DNA from: Euglena gracilis
Taxonomy: Eukaryota; Euglenida; Euglenophyceae; Euglenales
Assembly (NCBI GenBank): GCA_039621445.1
Contig: CP154957.1
Location: 62,001 to 126,000, forward strand
Length of the DNA stretch: 64,000 nucleotides
Reading direction: 5' to 3'
Part shown: positions 22,544-34,100 of the stretch, one piece after another
How the letters are laid out: every line of letters begins with the position of its first letter
How positions within the stretch are numbered: position 1 is the stretch's first letter
Notes under the pieces: model-generated
What the model saw: only the letters and a program-made list of their open reading frames with translations
Database searches by the model: none
What the model was told of the DNA's origin: nothing
Program-made: the position numbers and the translations under genes

Positions 22544-25500
22544 TCATGGCTGGGGGTTTTGGTCCCTGCGCCGGGCCCCTGCCTCGATTGGCCCTGTTGT
22601 GGGTGTTCTTTGTCCCTGGGTGTGTGGGGTCTTGTGGGGGGGTCCTGGACCTCTTGGGTGCTTCTGATGGGGTTCTGGAGGGTGGTGGGTGATCTGTTTT
22701 GGGCTCCCGATTGCTGCCTGCCTGCAATGCGCTGGCCTTCCAGATGGTGGGTTCTTCCTTCCGCTCCGGTGTGGGACCTCCGCCTCTGTTCTCGCGTGCT
22801 GCTCGCTTGGTCTTCTGCTTGGGTTGGGCCTTCGTTCTCCATCGCCTTCCATCGGCGGATCTCGTCCCTCCGCTTGTCGGCGACGGCTGCCCACACTTGG
22901 TCTTGGAGGCTTTGGTCCCACCCCTGCCACATCTCGTGCGGTCGCTTGCTTTGGGCGTGGCCTTGAAGCGCTCGTACTGCTCCCGCCACTCCGCCGGCCA
23001 CTCGGCCAAGCGCGTGTACAGCCTCTTCTTGCGCTGGCTTGGTTGGGTTGCCTGCGAGGCGTCGTCCCCTTCGGTGGGCTGTGGTGTGGCCGCCTCCTCC
23101 ACCACCACCGACACTGGGCGCTTGTTGCCCAGGAGTCGGTCTGTGGCCATGGGGTCGCTTCTTGCCGGTGCCTCCTCGGTGGCTGTGGTGCTTTGTGCTT
23201 CCTGCGGGGGGCTGGCGCTCGGTGGCGGTGTGGCGCTTGTGGTTGGTGTTGGTGGGCCGGCGTGTGCTGCTGCTGCTGCTGCTGCTGCGGGCACGGGGCT
23301 GGTGCTGCTGGTGGTGCTGCTGGCGTGGCGGTGGTGCTGGCCCCTTCCGTTGCGGGTGGTGGTAGGTTGCTGCTTGGCGGTGGTGCTGCTCCTGCCGGGG
23401 TGGTGCCTGCTGCGGGCGATGTGGGTGTGGCGGCGGTGGGTGCGTCTTCGATCGCCAGCGTGGCGCGGTGGGTGAGGTGGCGGCTCTCTTGCTGCTGTTG
23501 CTGCTGCCAGATCCATCGCACCATTTCGATGAGCAGTGCCCGTTGGGGGTCCACTGCTCCTTCCGCCGGGTAGGGCTGTGGTCGCCCCATCTCCCGCTTG
23601 CTGCTGACCGCTTGGATCAGGCGTTGGACTGGCATGGGCAGCTGTGCGCTCGCCCCCCAGAGGAGCGCGGTCACTGCCCCGGTGTCCAGCCACGGCAGCG
23701 GGAGTGGGCGTTCCACTGGCACCAGGCGCTCCACGTGCACCGGCACTGGGTACGGTGTGGGCACTGCGCGCTCCACGACCACCGGCACGGGTACGTGGTA
23801 CGGCACTGGGATCTGTACCGGCACCACGCGCTCGACGTACACCGGCACGGGACAGGGGGTGGGCACCGGCACCGGCACCAGGTACGGTTGGGGCACCTGG
23901 ACCACTTGCAGCGGCTGCTGCACTGTGGTTGTTGGCGGCTGCTGGCTGGTTGGCGTCGCCGCTGATGTCTGTGTGGTGGATGTGGGGGAAGCGCTAGCCA
24001 CCTCCCGCTCCTGTGTGCTCGCTGTGCACCGTGTTTTGGCGACAGGGACGTGAGGTGGCTGTGCTCGTGGGGAGAGTGCGCCCCCCACTGCACGCTCCTG
24101 TGCGAGAGGGGCGTGCAGTGGCAGCGACTCGGAAGGCGGACAGCCCCATCGCACAGCCTTTTCGGCCCAAGTCGACGACGAGCTGGCAGCCCCCCGCGTG
24201 GGGTACACCGGTGAAGACCACGGCCTTCTCGGCGGTATGTTGCCTTTCTGCCCTGCCCCCCTCTGTCCTGGTCGTCCGGTCCTGGTTGGCCCCACCACTC
24301 CCCTGCCGCTCGGTGGGAGGGGGTACGGTATCAGCGGCGGTGCCATCGGGCGGTAGCTGCTGGCTGGTTGCGAGGAGCCGCCCTGCGGCTCCCCGTCGCC
24401 TTGGCTTGCGTGTGGCGGGGACCCCGGTGGCGTGGTGAGATCGATGAGGTCGTCGATGGGCTCCCGTTGTGCTGCTTGGGGCTGGGGGGTCCCCTCACAT
24501 GCTGCCTGGTGCCCTGCTGCGTCCCGCGGTGGTGGGTGCTGTGGTGTTCCCCTGCCACTGTCCCGCGGCAGTGGTACGCGGGCTTCCCACGTTGGCCACT
24601 TGGGGGCCGGCCTGCGCTGTCCCCCCTCCTCCGCTTCCGTCACCTTTCGCCACGCGTCGTGGAACCACGCCCGCAGTTCCCGCGTGGTGACGGATGCCGC
24701 GTCCCAGTACCGCCACAGGAACCGGGTCCACGTGGAGTGCACCATTCTCCGTGGGTATCCCCTGCGATGCGCGTGGGTGAAGATGCCGGCCACCGCGTCT
24801 TGGAACAGATCCATGCGGCTGCATGTCCGTTGGGCTGCCACCAACCGGCCCATGATGACGCCTGCCAGCTGGGCTGGGTTGGCCACTGTTGTGCCCTCGG
24901 GGTATCGGTCCACCCGGATGGGGTAGTCCACTGCACGGTCGTGCAGGACCGAGTGGGCTTGTCCGCGGTCGTCCACGAACAGCCGCACCCCCAGGTAGAT
25001 GAGGCTGTGGGGCTCCTCGGCGGTGGACTTGTACTGCATCCCGTAGTCCTCCTCGGTGGGCAGCCCTTTCCCGGGGATGAGGGCATCTGGTCCCATGACG
25101 ATGATGTCGTCGATGTACCGCCGCATCAGGACGTTGGTCGGTGCCGTTCGGTCCACCCACCTGCTCTCCACGGCGTAGGCGTACAGGTTGGCCAGCTGCG
25201 GGGAGCACTCCAGCCCCATGGGTACTCCCTTTTGCTGCTTCCGCACCACCCCGCCGTTCACCGCGTAGAGGTTGGCCAGCATCTTGCGCAGGGTGTCCTC
25301 CACCCTCGGCAGCGTGAACCACGGCATTCCGGGGGCGTCCTTCACCTTGGCCGCCTCGTGCCAGCCCCCTGCCCCCAGGCGTAGGTCCACGTCTCGTGGG
25401 TGTTGGCCCGTGTCCCGTGCTTTGCCGGTGGTTTCCTCCTCCCAGGCCTCCTTCACCGCTGCCATCACCCCGTGCACCAGGTGCTCGTGCTCCAGCGCCT

Positions 25501-28156
25501 CGTACATGGTGGTGAAGTCATACGTTGCCCACGGCACGGCGCTCAGCGCTCGGCTTTGCGCCAGCACCCGGAACTCCTGCACGAACTCATCGATGTCCTC
25601 GATGATCCAGTAGCGGGACTTGTTGCCTTTGCCCACTGCTTCCCGGTCCTTTCGCCGCAGGGTAGCCATCACCACTTGGAGCACTTTGACCATGAGGCCG
25701 CCCACTTCGGAGAGGGCGTTCTTTGGCTTTCCTTCTTCTTCCTCATGGTCGCCTTCGTCCTGGTTCCGGGCCGTCCCGGCAATCCAGCGGAAGGCTTGCT
25801 TCTTGGCCTTCCATGCTCCATAGAGGTATGGCAGCCGTGGGTGGTGGAGGAGCTGCAGCTCGTCGTTCAGGGCCTTGATCTGCTCCAGCAGGTCCGCCGG
25901 CGGGCGGGCGTCTGGGACGAATGCCCCGGTCGCTTCCAGCCGCTCGTGCAGCTTCGCCGCGAACAGCCGCCCGCAGGCGAAGAACAGGGCGTGCGGTGCC
26001 CTGTCCTCCGGCCCGAACACCAGCGCTCTCTTGGCTGCGCTGAGCTGCTCCTGCAGGTTGGGGTACCCGTCTGGCTCGTGGGGGTGCTCCCTCGCCGCCT
26101 GCGTGATGCGGGCCTCTGCGCGTGCCCGCACCGCTTCCGCCCACTTCAGCAGGCCCGTGCGGTAGCCCTCGTCGTCTTGGTGGGCCTTGGTCTTGTACTC
26201 CACGTACTGGCGGAGGCCGTCGTCGAGGCGCGCCAGCACTGACGAGATGGGCAGCCGCAGGCGGTACTTCTTCCCCTTGCTGAGGATCTCCCTCAGGTAC
26301 GGGGACGCCAGCTCGTCGGGGTCTGTGGAGAGGACGTGCCCCTCCACCAGCGTGGCGTTCGGTCGCACCTGCGTCCGGCAGGGGCAGTGCTCCTCCCCGT
26401 CGGCGTCCATCGGCTGTGGGTGCATGGCCCAGTCCTTGTAGTTGAACAGTGCGCTGGCGATCTGCGGGGCGAACTTGTGCACCACCATGATGGCTGCCCC
26501 CACCTCCGGCTCTGGGTGGAGCTTGTACACCTCGGGGTCGCGGATGATGTCCGGCAGGGCCATCTTCTCGGCGATGGGGTGCCCGTACAGGAAGCGGACG
26601 AAATCCCGGGCCTTCTTCTCCGCCTTGCGCTTTCGGAGTGCCTCCCGGGCTTCTGCTGCGATCGCAGCCGTTGTCGCCGTCTGCTCTGTTGGGCGCAGTC
26701 CCTTCTCCAGCCCCTCCAGGATCTCCACCAGGTCCTCGCGCGCCAGCACGTGCAGCCACCGCCTTGTTGCCCTCGGGTCTGCCTGCCACTGCCGGATGGC
26801 GCTCTTTGCCGCCTCCAGGTCCCGTGCTGGTTCCCGTGGCGCGGTTGCTCCACTGGGGGGCAGGTGGCCCGCGCTTGCGGGCTTGCCCGGGTACGCTGAG
26901 TTCCATCCCTTTGGCCACATGGACCTCAGCTTGTCCACCCAGTACTTCTCCCTCGGGGTGGCCACCGCCCGGAAGAGCGCCCGCTCTTTCTTCCGCCACC
27001 CTGCTTGTCGGTCTGCCTCTGGACATCGCCACAGCTCCTGTGGGATGATCTCCAGTGGCAGGGCCAGCCAGGTCATCGGGTCCGGGTCGTCTGCCAGCGC
27101 CAGGTGCAGGAAGTCCCGCGCCGACTTTCGTGCGTACCAGTGCTCTCGTGCCCGCTGGCGGATGGTGTTGACCGTCTGGCCCACGTACCACTTCCCTGTT
27201 GGGAAATGGTACGCCCCGTAGATCATCCCGTGCCAGGTGGTCACTGCCTCCGGGGAGAAGTAATTGGCCCGGTCTCCGTTGGCTTGTGCCTCAGCGTGCC
27301 GGAGCTCCAGCAGTCGCCGAATCGGGCTCTTGCGCCAGGAACGCCGTTGCACGGCGTTCACGTGCCAGTCCTCCCATGACCTCCACGTCCACGCCTGCCT
27401 TCCCGTGCTCCTCTCCACCTGCCTCGCGTGCTTCCCGTGGACTGGGTATGGGAGCGGCCTGTCGTCGCGGGCTGGCGTGTGCCGCGCGACGCTCACCGTC
27501 ACTCTCTCTCCTCCCGTTGTGGGGTGGCCGCGGTTGCCCGCGTCGCTCTCTCTTTTACCACGTGGGTTTCCCTTGCCTTTCCCTTTCCCCCTCCCCCCTC
27601 CCTTGGCCTCCTGTCCCCCGGTGGCTGCCCGTCTGTCTGGCGCACTGGGCTGCCCCTTCCCTTTCCCCCTCCCCCCTCCCTTGGCCTCCGGTCCTCCGGT
27701 GGCTGCCCGTCTGTCTGGCGCGCTGGGCTGCCCCTTCCCCCTCCCCCCTCCCTTGCCTGCTGGTGGGTGTGTGGCGGTCCCCGTGCGTGCGTGCGTGCTG
27801 GGGGGGCGGCGCTCCCCCCATGGGCTCCGCACGCCTTTCACGCCACCCCCGGACCCCGCGCCAGGGCCCGGGGGCCCGGGGATGCCACCGCCGGCGAGCC
27901 CCCCACCCCCCAGGGCCCCGTCGGCGTGGTACACCTCGTTCTGGTACCCGCATGACGGGCACGGCTGGCAGGTTCCGTGCCCGGCACGCGGGTTTCGGGG
28001 ATCTCCGTGGCCGTGTCGATATTGGGCTCCGTCGCCTCGTCCTCGGCTCGTTCCTCCCCGTCCTCCGCGTCCTCCTCGTTGCTCTGGTTCGGCTCCTCGT
28101 TGCTCTTTTGCTCCTCTCTCTCTCTCTCCTCTCTCTCTCACCAATTCGCTTGGCAA
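22544..28156 (-). CDS. Penelope-like GIY-YIG / reverse transcriptase polyprotein
   Basis: Open frame of 1870 codons; positions below count from its 28156 end. Residues 1-210 are Gly/Arg-rich and overlap the direct repeat. The frame opens on TTG inside the satellite, and the first in-frame ATG is residue 311, inside the GIY motif, so the true start is unknown. Residues 311-425: GIY-YIG nuclease (MIYGAYHF, KWYVGQT, then the E-KYWVDKL..WPKGWN end). Residues about 770-1150: reverse transcriptase with YLYGAWKAKKQAFRW, motif A ATYDFTTMY, motif B KGVPMGLECSPQLAN, motif C YIDD (25117-25106), then SLIYLGVRL and a thumb-like region. Residues 1418-1490 are Val-Pro repeats with VERxVP units. Poly-Gln runs lie at 1551 and 1624. 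After about residue 1630 the natural-looking protein shifts to other frames. Predicted role: target-primed reverse transcription with nicking by GIY-YIG. Confidence 0.85.
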   Translation of the reverse strand: MPSELVRERGERERGAKEQRGAEPEQRGGRGGRGGTSRGRGDGAQYRHGHGDPRNPRAGHGTCQPCPSCGYQNEVYHADGALGGGGLAGGGIPGPPGPGAGSGGGVKGVRSPWGERRPPSTHARTGTATHPPAGKGGGRGKGQPSAPDRRAATGGPEAKGGGRGKGKGQPSAPDRRAATGGQEAKGGGRGKGKGKGNPRGKRESDAGNRGHPTTGGERVTVSVARHTPARDDRPLPYPVHGKHARQVERSTGRQAWTWRSWEDWHVNAVQRRSWRKSPIRRLLELRHAEAQANGDRANYFSPEAVTTWHGMIYGAYHFPTGKWYVGQTVNTIRQRAREHWYARKSARDFLHLALADDPDPMTWLALPLEIIPQELWRCPEADRQAGWRKKERALFRAVATPREKYWVDKLRSMWPKGWNSAYPGKPASAGHLPPSGATAPREPARDLEAAKSAIRQWQADPRATRRWLHVLAREDLVEILEGLEKGLRPTEQTATTAAIAAEAREALRKRKAEKKARDFVRFLYGHPIAEKMALPDIIRDPEVYKLHPEPEVGAAIMVVHKFAPQIASALFNYKDWAMHPQPMDADGEEHCPCRTQVRPNATLVEGHVLSTDPDELASPYLREILSKGKKYRLRLPISSVLARLDDGLRQYVEYKTKAHQDDEGYRTGLLKWAEAVRARAEARITQAAREHPHEPDGYPNLQEQLSAAKRALVFGPEDRAPHALFFACGRLFAAKLHERLEATGAFVPDARPPADLLEQIKALNDELQLLHHPRLPYLYGAWKAKKQAFRWIAGTARNQDEGDHEEEEGKPKNALSEVGGLMVKVLQVVMATLRRKDREAVGKGNKSRYWIIEDIDEFVQEFRVLAQSRALSAVPWATYDFTTMYEALEHEHLVHGVMAAVKEAWEEETTGKARDTGQHPRDVDLRLGAGGWHEAAKVKDAPGMPWFTLPRVEDTLRKMLANLYAVNGGVVRKQQKGVPMGLECSPQLANLYAYAVESRWVDRTAPTNVLMRRYIDDIIVMGPDALIPGKGLPTEEDYGMQYKSTAEEPHSLIYLGVRLFVDDRGQAHSVLHDRAVDYPIRVDRYPEGTTVANPAQLAGVIMGRLVAAQRTCSRMDLFQDAVAGIFTHAHRRGYPRRMVHSTWTRFLWRYWDAASVTTRELRAWFHDAWRKVTEAEEGGQRRPAPKWPTWEARVPLPRDSGRGTPQHPPPRDAAGHQAACEGTPQPQAAQREPIDDLIDLTTPPGSPPHASQGDGEPQGGSSQPASSYRPMAPPLIPYPLPPSGRGVVGPTRTGRPGQRGAGQKGNIPPRRPWSSPVYPTRGAASSSSTWAEKAVRWGCPPSESLPLHAPLAQERAVGGALSPRAQPPHVPVAKTRCTASTQEREVASASPTSTTQTSAATPTSQQPPTTTVQQPLQVVQVPQPYLVPVPVPTPCPVPVYVERVVPVQIPVPYHVPVPVVVERAVPTPYPVPVHVERLVPVERPLPLPWLDTGAVTALLWGASAQLPMPVQRLIQAVSSKREMGRPQPYPAEGAVDPQRALLIEMVRWIWQQQQQQESRHLTHRATLAIEDAPTAATPTSPAAGTTPAGAAPPPSSNLPPPATEGASTTATPAAPPAAPAPCPQQQQQQQHTPAHQHQPQAPHRHRAPAPRRKHKAPQPPRRHRQEATPWPQTDSWATSAQCRWWWRRRPHHSPPKGTTPRRQPNQASARRGCTRAWPSGRRSGGSSTSASRPRPKQATARDVAGVGPKPPRPSVGSRRRQAEGRDPPMEGDGERRPNPSRRPSEQHARTEAEVPHRSGRKNPPSGRPAHCRQAAIGSPKQITHHPPEPHQKHPRGPGPPHKTPHTQGQRTPTTGPIEAGARRRDQNPQP
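22760..23260 (-). pseudogene. Probable C-terminal end of the Penelope-like protein, in shifted frames
   Basis: Downstream of the CAG-type run at 23266-23290 the convincing protein sequence leaves the main frame. In a second frame (23150-22959) it reads ATDRLLGNKRPVSVVVEE, ending in LAEWPAEWREQYERFKA. From about 22944 to 22830 in the third frame it reads RPHEMWQGWDQSL, then VWAAVADKRRDEIRRWKAM. The main frame over the same bases is low-complexity Arg/Pro. Two single-base length changes would explain it; I infer decay or sequence error rather than programmed frameshifting. Confidence 0.5.
27512..27918 (-). repeat. Direct repeat (pseudo-LTR), 5' side of the retroelement
   Basis: The block 27683-27918 (GGCCTCCGGTCCTCCGG through CGCCGGCGAGCC) recurs in the same orientation at 20361-20578. 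Upstream of it, GTTGTGGGGTGGCCGCGG at about 27516 recurs at about 19924, again in the same order. A partial internal duplication of the GGTGGCTGCCCGTCTG segment lies at 27600-27730. Direct repeats flanking a GIY-YIG/RT frame fit Penelope pseudo-LTRs. Confidence 0.72.
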
Positions 28157-31100
28157 AAAAAAATCAATTCAAAAACTGTTTTGAAAAAATAGGCAAGAAA
28201 GGAGGCTCGGAGTGTATAAACTTGGGGGAGAATCATCGCCATCACATCGGGTTCATTTCTTCCCAAAAAGAAGGCAAAAGAAAGCAAATGCACCTCCCTG
28301 TTGCCAATTTTTGCTACCAGCTTGCGATGGGCAGTTTTTTTGGGGCTGGGTGGGGGAAGGAAGCCTGTTGACACGCCTGGCCGCAACAGCGGACGGCACA
28401 ATTTTTGGTGGAAGTGGGGCGGGGGACTGAACGGAACCACGGACAAAGCTAGCCCAGCACCCACACTCCCACACACGCATCATTCAGGTGTGGGTGCATG
28501 TCGAACCCTTCCAATTCTTTGGCTCGTCCTTCGGCACCACCCCTGCCCCCAAACCAAGGGCACGGCACACTGCAACCGACGCCCAGTGGCTCAGAAACAA
28601 CCGCACCGTCAGCAACACACAAGCAAGCATCAGCGCATCAGCCAAACAGGCAAGTTTCAAATCATCATCCATCCCCACAGCCACCACCCTGCGGCAGTCT
28701 CGCCCCATCCCCCCATCCCTTGGCTGCCCCCGCTTTTCATTTGTGCCACTCAGCGGTGGAGCTGAAATCACCCAAGGCCGTCAGCCGAAACGTGCTTAAT
28801 CCTGACATCCTTGTGGCTTATCAGGGCCAGCCACCTGGCTGCACCGCCAATTCCCCCTGGTGGCCTGCTGCCCTGCCCCCAGCCAGACCACCAATTCGGT
28901 TGGCAAAAAAAAATCAATTCAAAAACTGTTTTGAAAAAATAGGCAAGAAAGGAGGCTCGGAGTGAATAAACTTGGGGGAGAATCATCGCCATCACATCGG
29001 GTTCATTTCTTCCCAAAAAGAAGGCAAAAGAAAGCAAATGCACCTCCCTGTTGCCAATTTTTGCTACCAGCTTGCGATGGGCAGTTTTTTTGGGGCTGGA
29101 AGCCTGTTGACACGCCTGGCCGCAACAGCGGACGGCACAATTTTTGGTGGAAGTGGGGGGGACTGAACGGAACCACGGACAAAGTTAGCCCAGCACCCAC
29201 ACTCCCACACACGCATCATTCAGGTGTGGGAACATGTCGAACCCTTCCAATTCTTTGAGAGGCTCGTCCTTCGGCACCACCCCTACCCCAAACCAAGGGC
29301 ACGGCACACTGCAACCGACGCCCAGTGGCTCAGAAACAACCGCACCGTCAGCAATACACAAGCAAGCATCAGCGCATCAGCCAAACAGGCAAGTTTCAAA
29401 TCATCATCCATCCCCACAGCTGCCACCACCCTGCGGCAGTCTCGCCCCATCCACCCAGCTGCCCCCGCTTTTCATTTGTGCCACTCAGCGGTGGAGCTGA
29501 AATCACCCAAGGCCGTCAGCCGAAACGTGCTTAATCCAGACATCCTTGTGGCTTATCAGGGCCAGCCACCTGGCTGCACCGCCAATTCCCCCTGGTGGCC
29601 CTGCTGCCCTGCCCCCAGCCAGACCACCAATTAAAAAAAAAAAAAAAAATCAATTCAAAAACTGTTTTGAAAAAATAGGGAAGAAAGCAGACTCGGAGTG
29701 CATAAACTTGGGGGAGAATCATCGCCATCACATCGGGTTCATTTTTTTCCCAAAAAGAAGGCAAAAAAAAGTAAATGAACCTCACTGTTACCAATTTTTG
29801 CTGCTACTACTACTACTGCCCAGCTTGCGATGGGCAGTTTTTTTTTGGGCTGGGCGGGGGAAGGAAGCCTGTTGACACGCCTGGCCGCAACAGCGGATGG
29901 CACAATTTTTGGTGGAAGTGGGGGGGACTGAACGGAACCACGGACAAAGCTAGCCCAGCACCCACACTCCCACACACGCATCATTCAGGCGTGGGAGCAT
30001 GTCGAACCCTTCCAATTCTTTGAGAGGCTCGTCTCCGGCACCACCCCTACCCCCAAACCAAGGGCACGGCACACTGCAACCGACACCCCCAGTGGCTCAG
30101 AAACAACCGCACTGTCAGCAACACACAAGCAAGCATCAGCGCATCAGCCAAACAGGCAAGTTTCAAATCATCATCCATCCCCACAGCTGCCACCACCCTG
30201 CGGCAGTCTCGCCCCATCCCCCCAGCTGCCCCCGCTTTTCATTTGTGCCACTCAGCGGTGGAGCTGAAATCACCCAAGGCCGTCAGCCGAAACGTGCTTA
30301 ATCCAGACATCCTTGTGGCTTATCAGGGCCAGCCACCTGGCTGCACCGCCAATTCCCCCTGGTGGCCCTGCTGCCCTGCCCCCAGCCAGACCACCAATTC
30401 GCTTGGCAAAAAAAAATCAATTCAAAAACTGTTTTGAAAAAATAGGCAAGAAAGGAGGCTCGGAGTGTATAAACTTGGGGGAGAATCATCGCCATCACAT
30501 CGGGTTCATTTCTTCCCAAAAAGAAGGCAAAAGAAAGCAAATGCACCTCCCTGTTGCCAATTTTTGCTACCAGCTTGCGATGGGCAGTTTTTTTGGGGCT
30601 GGGTGGGGGAAGGAAGCCTGTTGACACGCCTGGCCGCAACAGCGGACGGCACAATTTTTGGTGGAAGTGGGGGGGACTGAACGGAACCACGGACAAAGCT
30701 AGCCCAGCACCCACACTCCCACACACGCATCATTCAGGTGTGGGAGCATGTCGAACCCTTCCAATTCTTTGAGAGGCTCGTCCTTCGGCACCACCCCTAC
30801 CCCAAACCAAGGGCACGGCACACTACAGCCGACGCCCCCAGTGGCTCCGGAAACAACCGCACCGTCAGCAACACACAAGCAAGCATCAGCGCATCAGCCA
30901 AACAGGCAAGTTTCAAATCATCATCCATCCCCACAGCTGCCACCACCCTGCGGCAGTCTCGCACCATCCCTCCCGCCCTCCCTGGCTGCCCCCGCTTTTT
31001 CATTTGTGCCACTCAGCGGTGGAGCTGAAATCACCCAAGGCCGTCAGCCGAAACGTGCTTAATCCAGACATCCTTGTGGCTTATCAGGGCCAGCCACCTG

Positions 31101-34100
31101 GCTGCACCGCCAATTCCCCCTGGTGGCCCTGCTGCCCTGCCCCCAGCCAGACCACCAATTCGCTTGGCAAAAAAAAATCAATTCAAAAACTGTTTTGAAA
31201 AAATAGGCAAGAAAGGAGACTCGGAGTGAACAAACTTGGGGGAGAATCATCGCCATCACATCGGGTTCATTTCTTCCCAAAAAGAAGGCAAAAGAAAGCA
31301 AATGCACCTCCCTGTTGCCAATTTTTGCTACCAGCTTGCGATGGGCAGTTATTTTGGGGCTGGGTGGGGGAAGGAAACCTGTTGACACGCCTGGCCGCAA
31401 CAGCGGACGGCACAATTTTTGGTGGAAGTGGGGGGGACTGAACGGAACCACGGACAAAGCTAGCCCAGCACCCACACTCCCACACACGCATCATTCAGGT
31501 GTGGGAGCATGTCGAACCCTTCCAATTCTTTGAGAGGCTCGTCCTTCGGCACCACCCCTACCCCCAAACCAAGGGCACGGCACACTGCAACCGACGCCCC
31601 CAGTTGCTCAGAAACAACCGCACCGTCAGCAACACACAAGCAAGCATCAGCGCATCAGCCAAACAGGCAAGTTTCAAATCATCATCCATCCCCACAGCTG
31701 CCACCACCCTGCGGCAGTCTCGCCCCATCCCCCCATCCCCTGGCTGCCCCCGCTTTTCATTTGTGCCACTCAGCGGTGGAGCTGAAATCACCCAAGGCCG
31801 TCAGCCGAAACGTGCTTAATCCAGACATCCTTGTGGCTTATCAGGGCCAGCCACCTGGCTGCACCGCCAATTCCCCCTGGTGGCCCTGCTGCCCTGCCCC
31901 CAGCCAGACCACCAATTCGCTTGGCAAAAAAAAATCAATTCAAAAACTGTTTTGAAAAAATAGGCAAGAAAGGAGACTCGGAGTGGGGGAGAATCATCGC
32001 CATCACATCGGGTTCATTTCTTCCCAAAAAGAAGGCAAAAGAAAGCAAATGCACCTCCCTGCTGCCAATTTTTGCTACCAGCTTGCGATGGGCAGTTTAT
32101 TTTTTGGGGCTGGGTGGGGGAAGGAAGCCTGTTGACACGCCTGGCCGCAACAGCGGATGGCACAATTTTGGTGGAAGTGGGGGGGACTGAACGGAACCAC
32201 GGACAAAGCTAGCCCAGCACCCACACTCCCACACACGCATCATTCAGGTGTGGGAACATGTCGAACCCTTCCAATTCTTTGAGAGGCTCGTCCTTCGGCA
32301 CCACCCCTACCCCAAACCAAGGGCACGGCACACTGCAACCGACGCCCAGTGGCTCAGAAACAACCGCACCGTCAGCAATACAAGCAAGCATCAGCGCATC
32401 AGCCAAACAGGCAAGTTTCATCATCCATCCCCACAGCTGCCACCACCCTGCGGCAGTCTCGCCCCATCCCCCCATCCCTTGGCTGCCCCCCGCCAAGCGG
32501 TGGAGCTGAAATCACCCAAGGCCGTCAGCCGAAACGTGCTTAATCCAGACATCCTTGTGGCTTATCAGGGCCAGCCACCTGGCTGCACCGCCAATTCCCC
32601 CTGGTGGCCCTGCTGCCCTGCCCCCAGCCAGACCACCAATTCGGTTGGCAAAAAAAAATCAATTCAAAAACTGTTTTGAAAAAATAGGCAAGTAAGCAGA
32701 CTCGGAGTGTATAAACTTGGGGGAGAATCATCGCCATCACATCGGGTTCATTTCTTCCCAAAAAGAAGGCAAAAAAAAGCAAATGAACCTCCCTGTTACC
32801 AATTTTTGCCACTACTACTACTATTACTGCCCAGCTTGCGATGGGCAGTTTTTTTGGGGGGGCTGGGTGGGGGAAGGAAGCCTGTTGACACGCCTGGCCG
32901 CAACAGCGGATGGCACAATTTTTGGTGGAAATGGGGGGGACTGAACGGAACCACGGACAAAGTTAGCCCAGCACCCACACTCCCACACACGCATCATTCA
33001 GGCGTGGGAGCATGTCGAACCCTTCCAATTCTTTGAGAGGCTCGTCCTTCGGCACCACCCCTACCCCAAACCAAGGGCACGGCACACTGCAACCGACACC
33101 CCCAGTTGCTCAGAAACAACCGCACCGTCAGCAACACACAAGCAAGCATCAGCGCATCAGCCAAACAGGCAAGTTTCAAATCATCATCCATCCCCACAGC
33201 TGCCACCACCCTGCGGCAGTCTCGTCCCATCCCCCCATCCCTTGGCTGCCCCCGCTTTTCATTTGTGCCACTCAGCGGTGGAGCTGAAATCACCCAAGGC
33301 CGTCAGCCGAAACGTGCTTAATCCAGACATCCTTGTGGCTTATCAGGGCCAGCCACCTGGCTGCACCGCCAATTCCCCCTGGTGGCCCTGCTGCCCTGCC
33401 CCCAGCCAGACCACCAATTCGCTTGGCAAAAAAAAAAAAAAATAAAAAACTGTTATGAAAAAATAGGCAAGAAAGCAGACTCGGAGTGCATAAAGTTGGG
33501 GGAGAATCCTCGTCAGCACGTCGGGTTCTTTTCTTCCTAAAAAGATGGCAATCGGAAGCAAATGCACCTCCCTGTTGCCAATTTTTGCTACCAGCTTGCG
33601 ATGGGCAGTTTTTTTTGGGCTGGGTGGGGGAAGGAAACCTGTTGACACGCCTGGCCGCAACAGCGGACGGCACAATTTTTGGTGGAAGTGGGGGGGACTG
33701 AACGGAACCACGGACAAAGCTAGACCAGCACCCACACTCCCGCACACGCATCATTCAGGTGTGGGAGCATGTCGAACCCTTCCAATTCTTTGAGAGGCTC
33801 GTCCTTCGGCACCACCCCTACCCCAAACCAAGGGCACGGCACACTGCAAGCCGACGCCCCCAGTGGCTCGGAAACAACCGCACCGTCAGCAACACACAAG
33901 CAAGCATCAGCGCATCAGCCAAACAGGCAAGTTTCAAATCATCATCCATCCCCACAGCTGCCACCACCCTGCGGCAGTCTCGCCCCATCCCCCCATCCCC
34001 TGGCTGCCCCCGCTTTTCATTTGTGCCACTCAGCGGTGGAGCTGAAATCACCCAAAGCCGTCAGCCGAAACGTGCTTAATCCAGACATCCTTGTGGCTTA

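Larger units (their letters stand above)
18490..28140 (-). mobile_element. Penelope-like retroelement region (GC-rich island)
   Basis: A roughly 9.6-kb block much richer in G+C than its flanks. It contains one large minus-strand open frame with GIY-YIG and reverse transcriptase domains, direct repeats of about 220 bp on both sides (20361-20578 and 27683-27918), and (TC)n tracts at its outer edges (18383-18489 and about 28107-28139). An N-terminal GIY-YIG is the arrangement described for the Naiad/Chlamys branch of Penelope-like elements; most canonical Penelopes have it C-terminal. Exact termini and target duplication could not be fixed. The left end contains further partial repeats (18.97 and 19.92 kb), suggesting a tandem or truncated second copy. 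Confidence 0.8.

Noticed and set aside
22544-28156. Bacterial group II intron or retron reverse transcriptase
   Set aside because: GIY-YIG before the RT, LECSPQLANL-type motif B, flanking direct repeats and GC-rich low-complexity extensions fit Penelope-like elements. There is no maturase domain or intron RNA structure.
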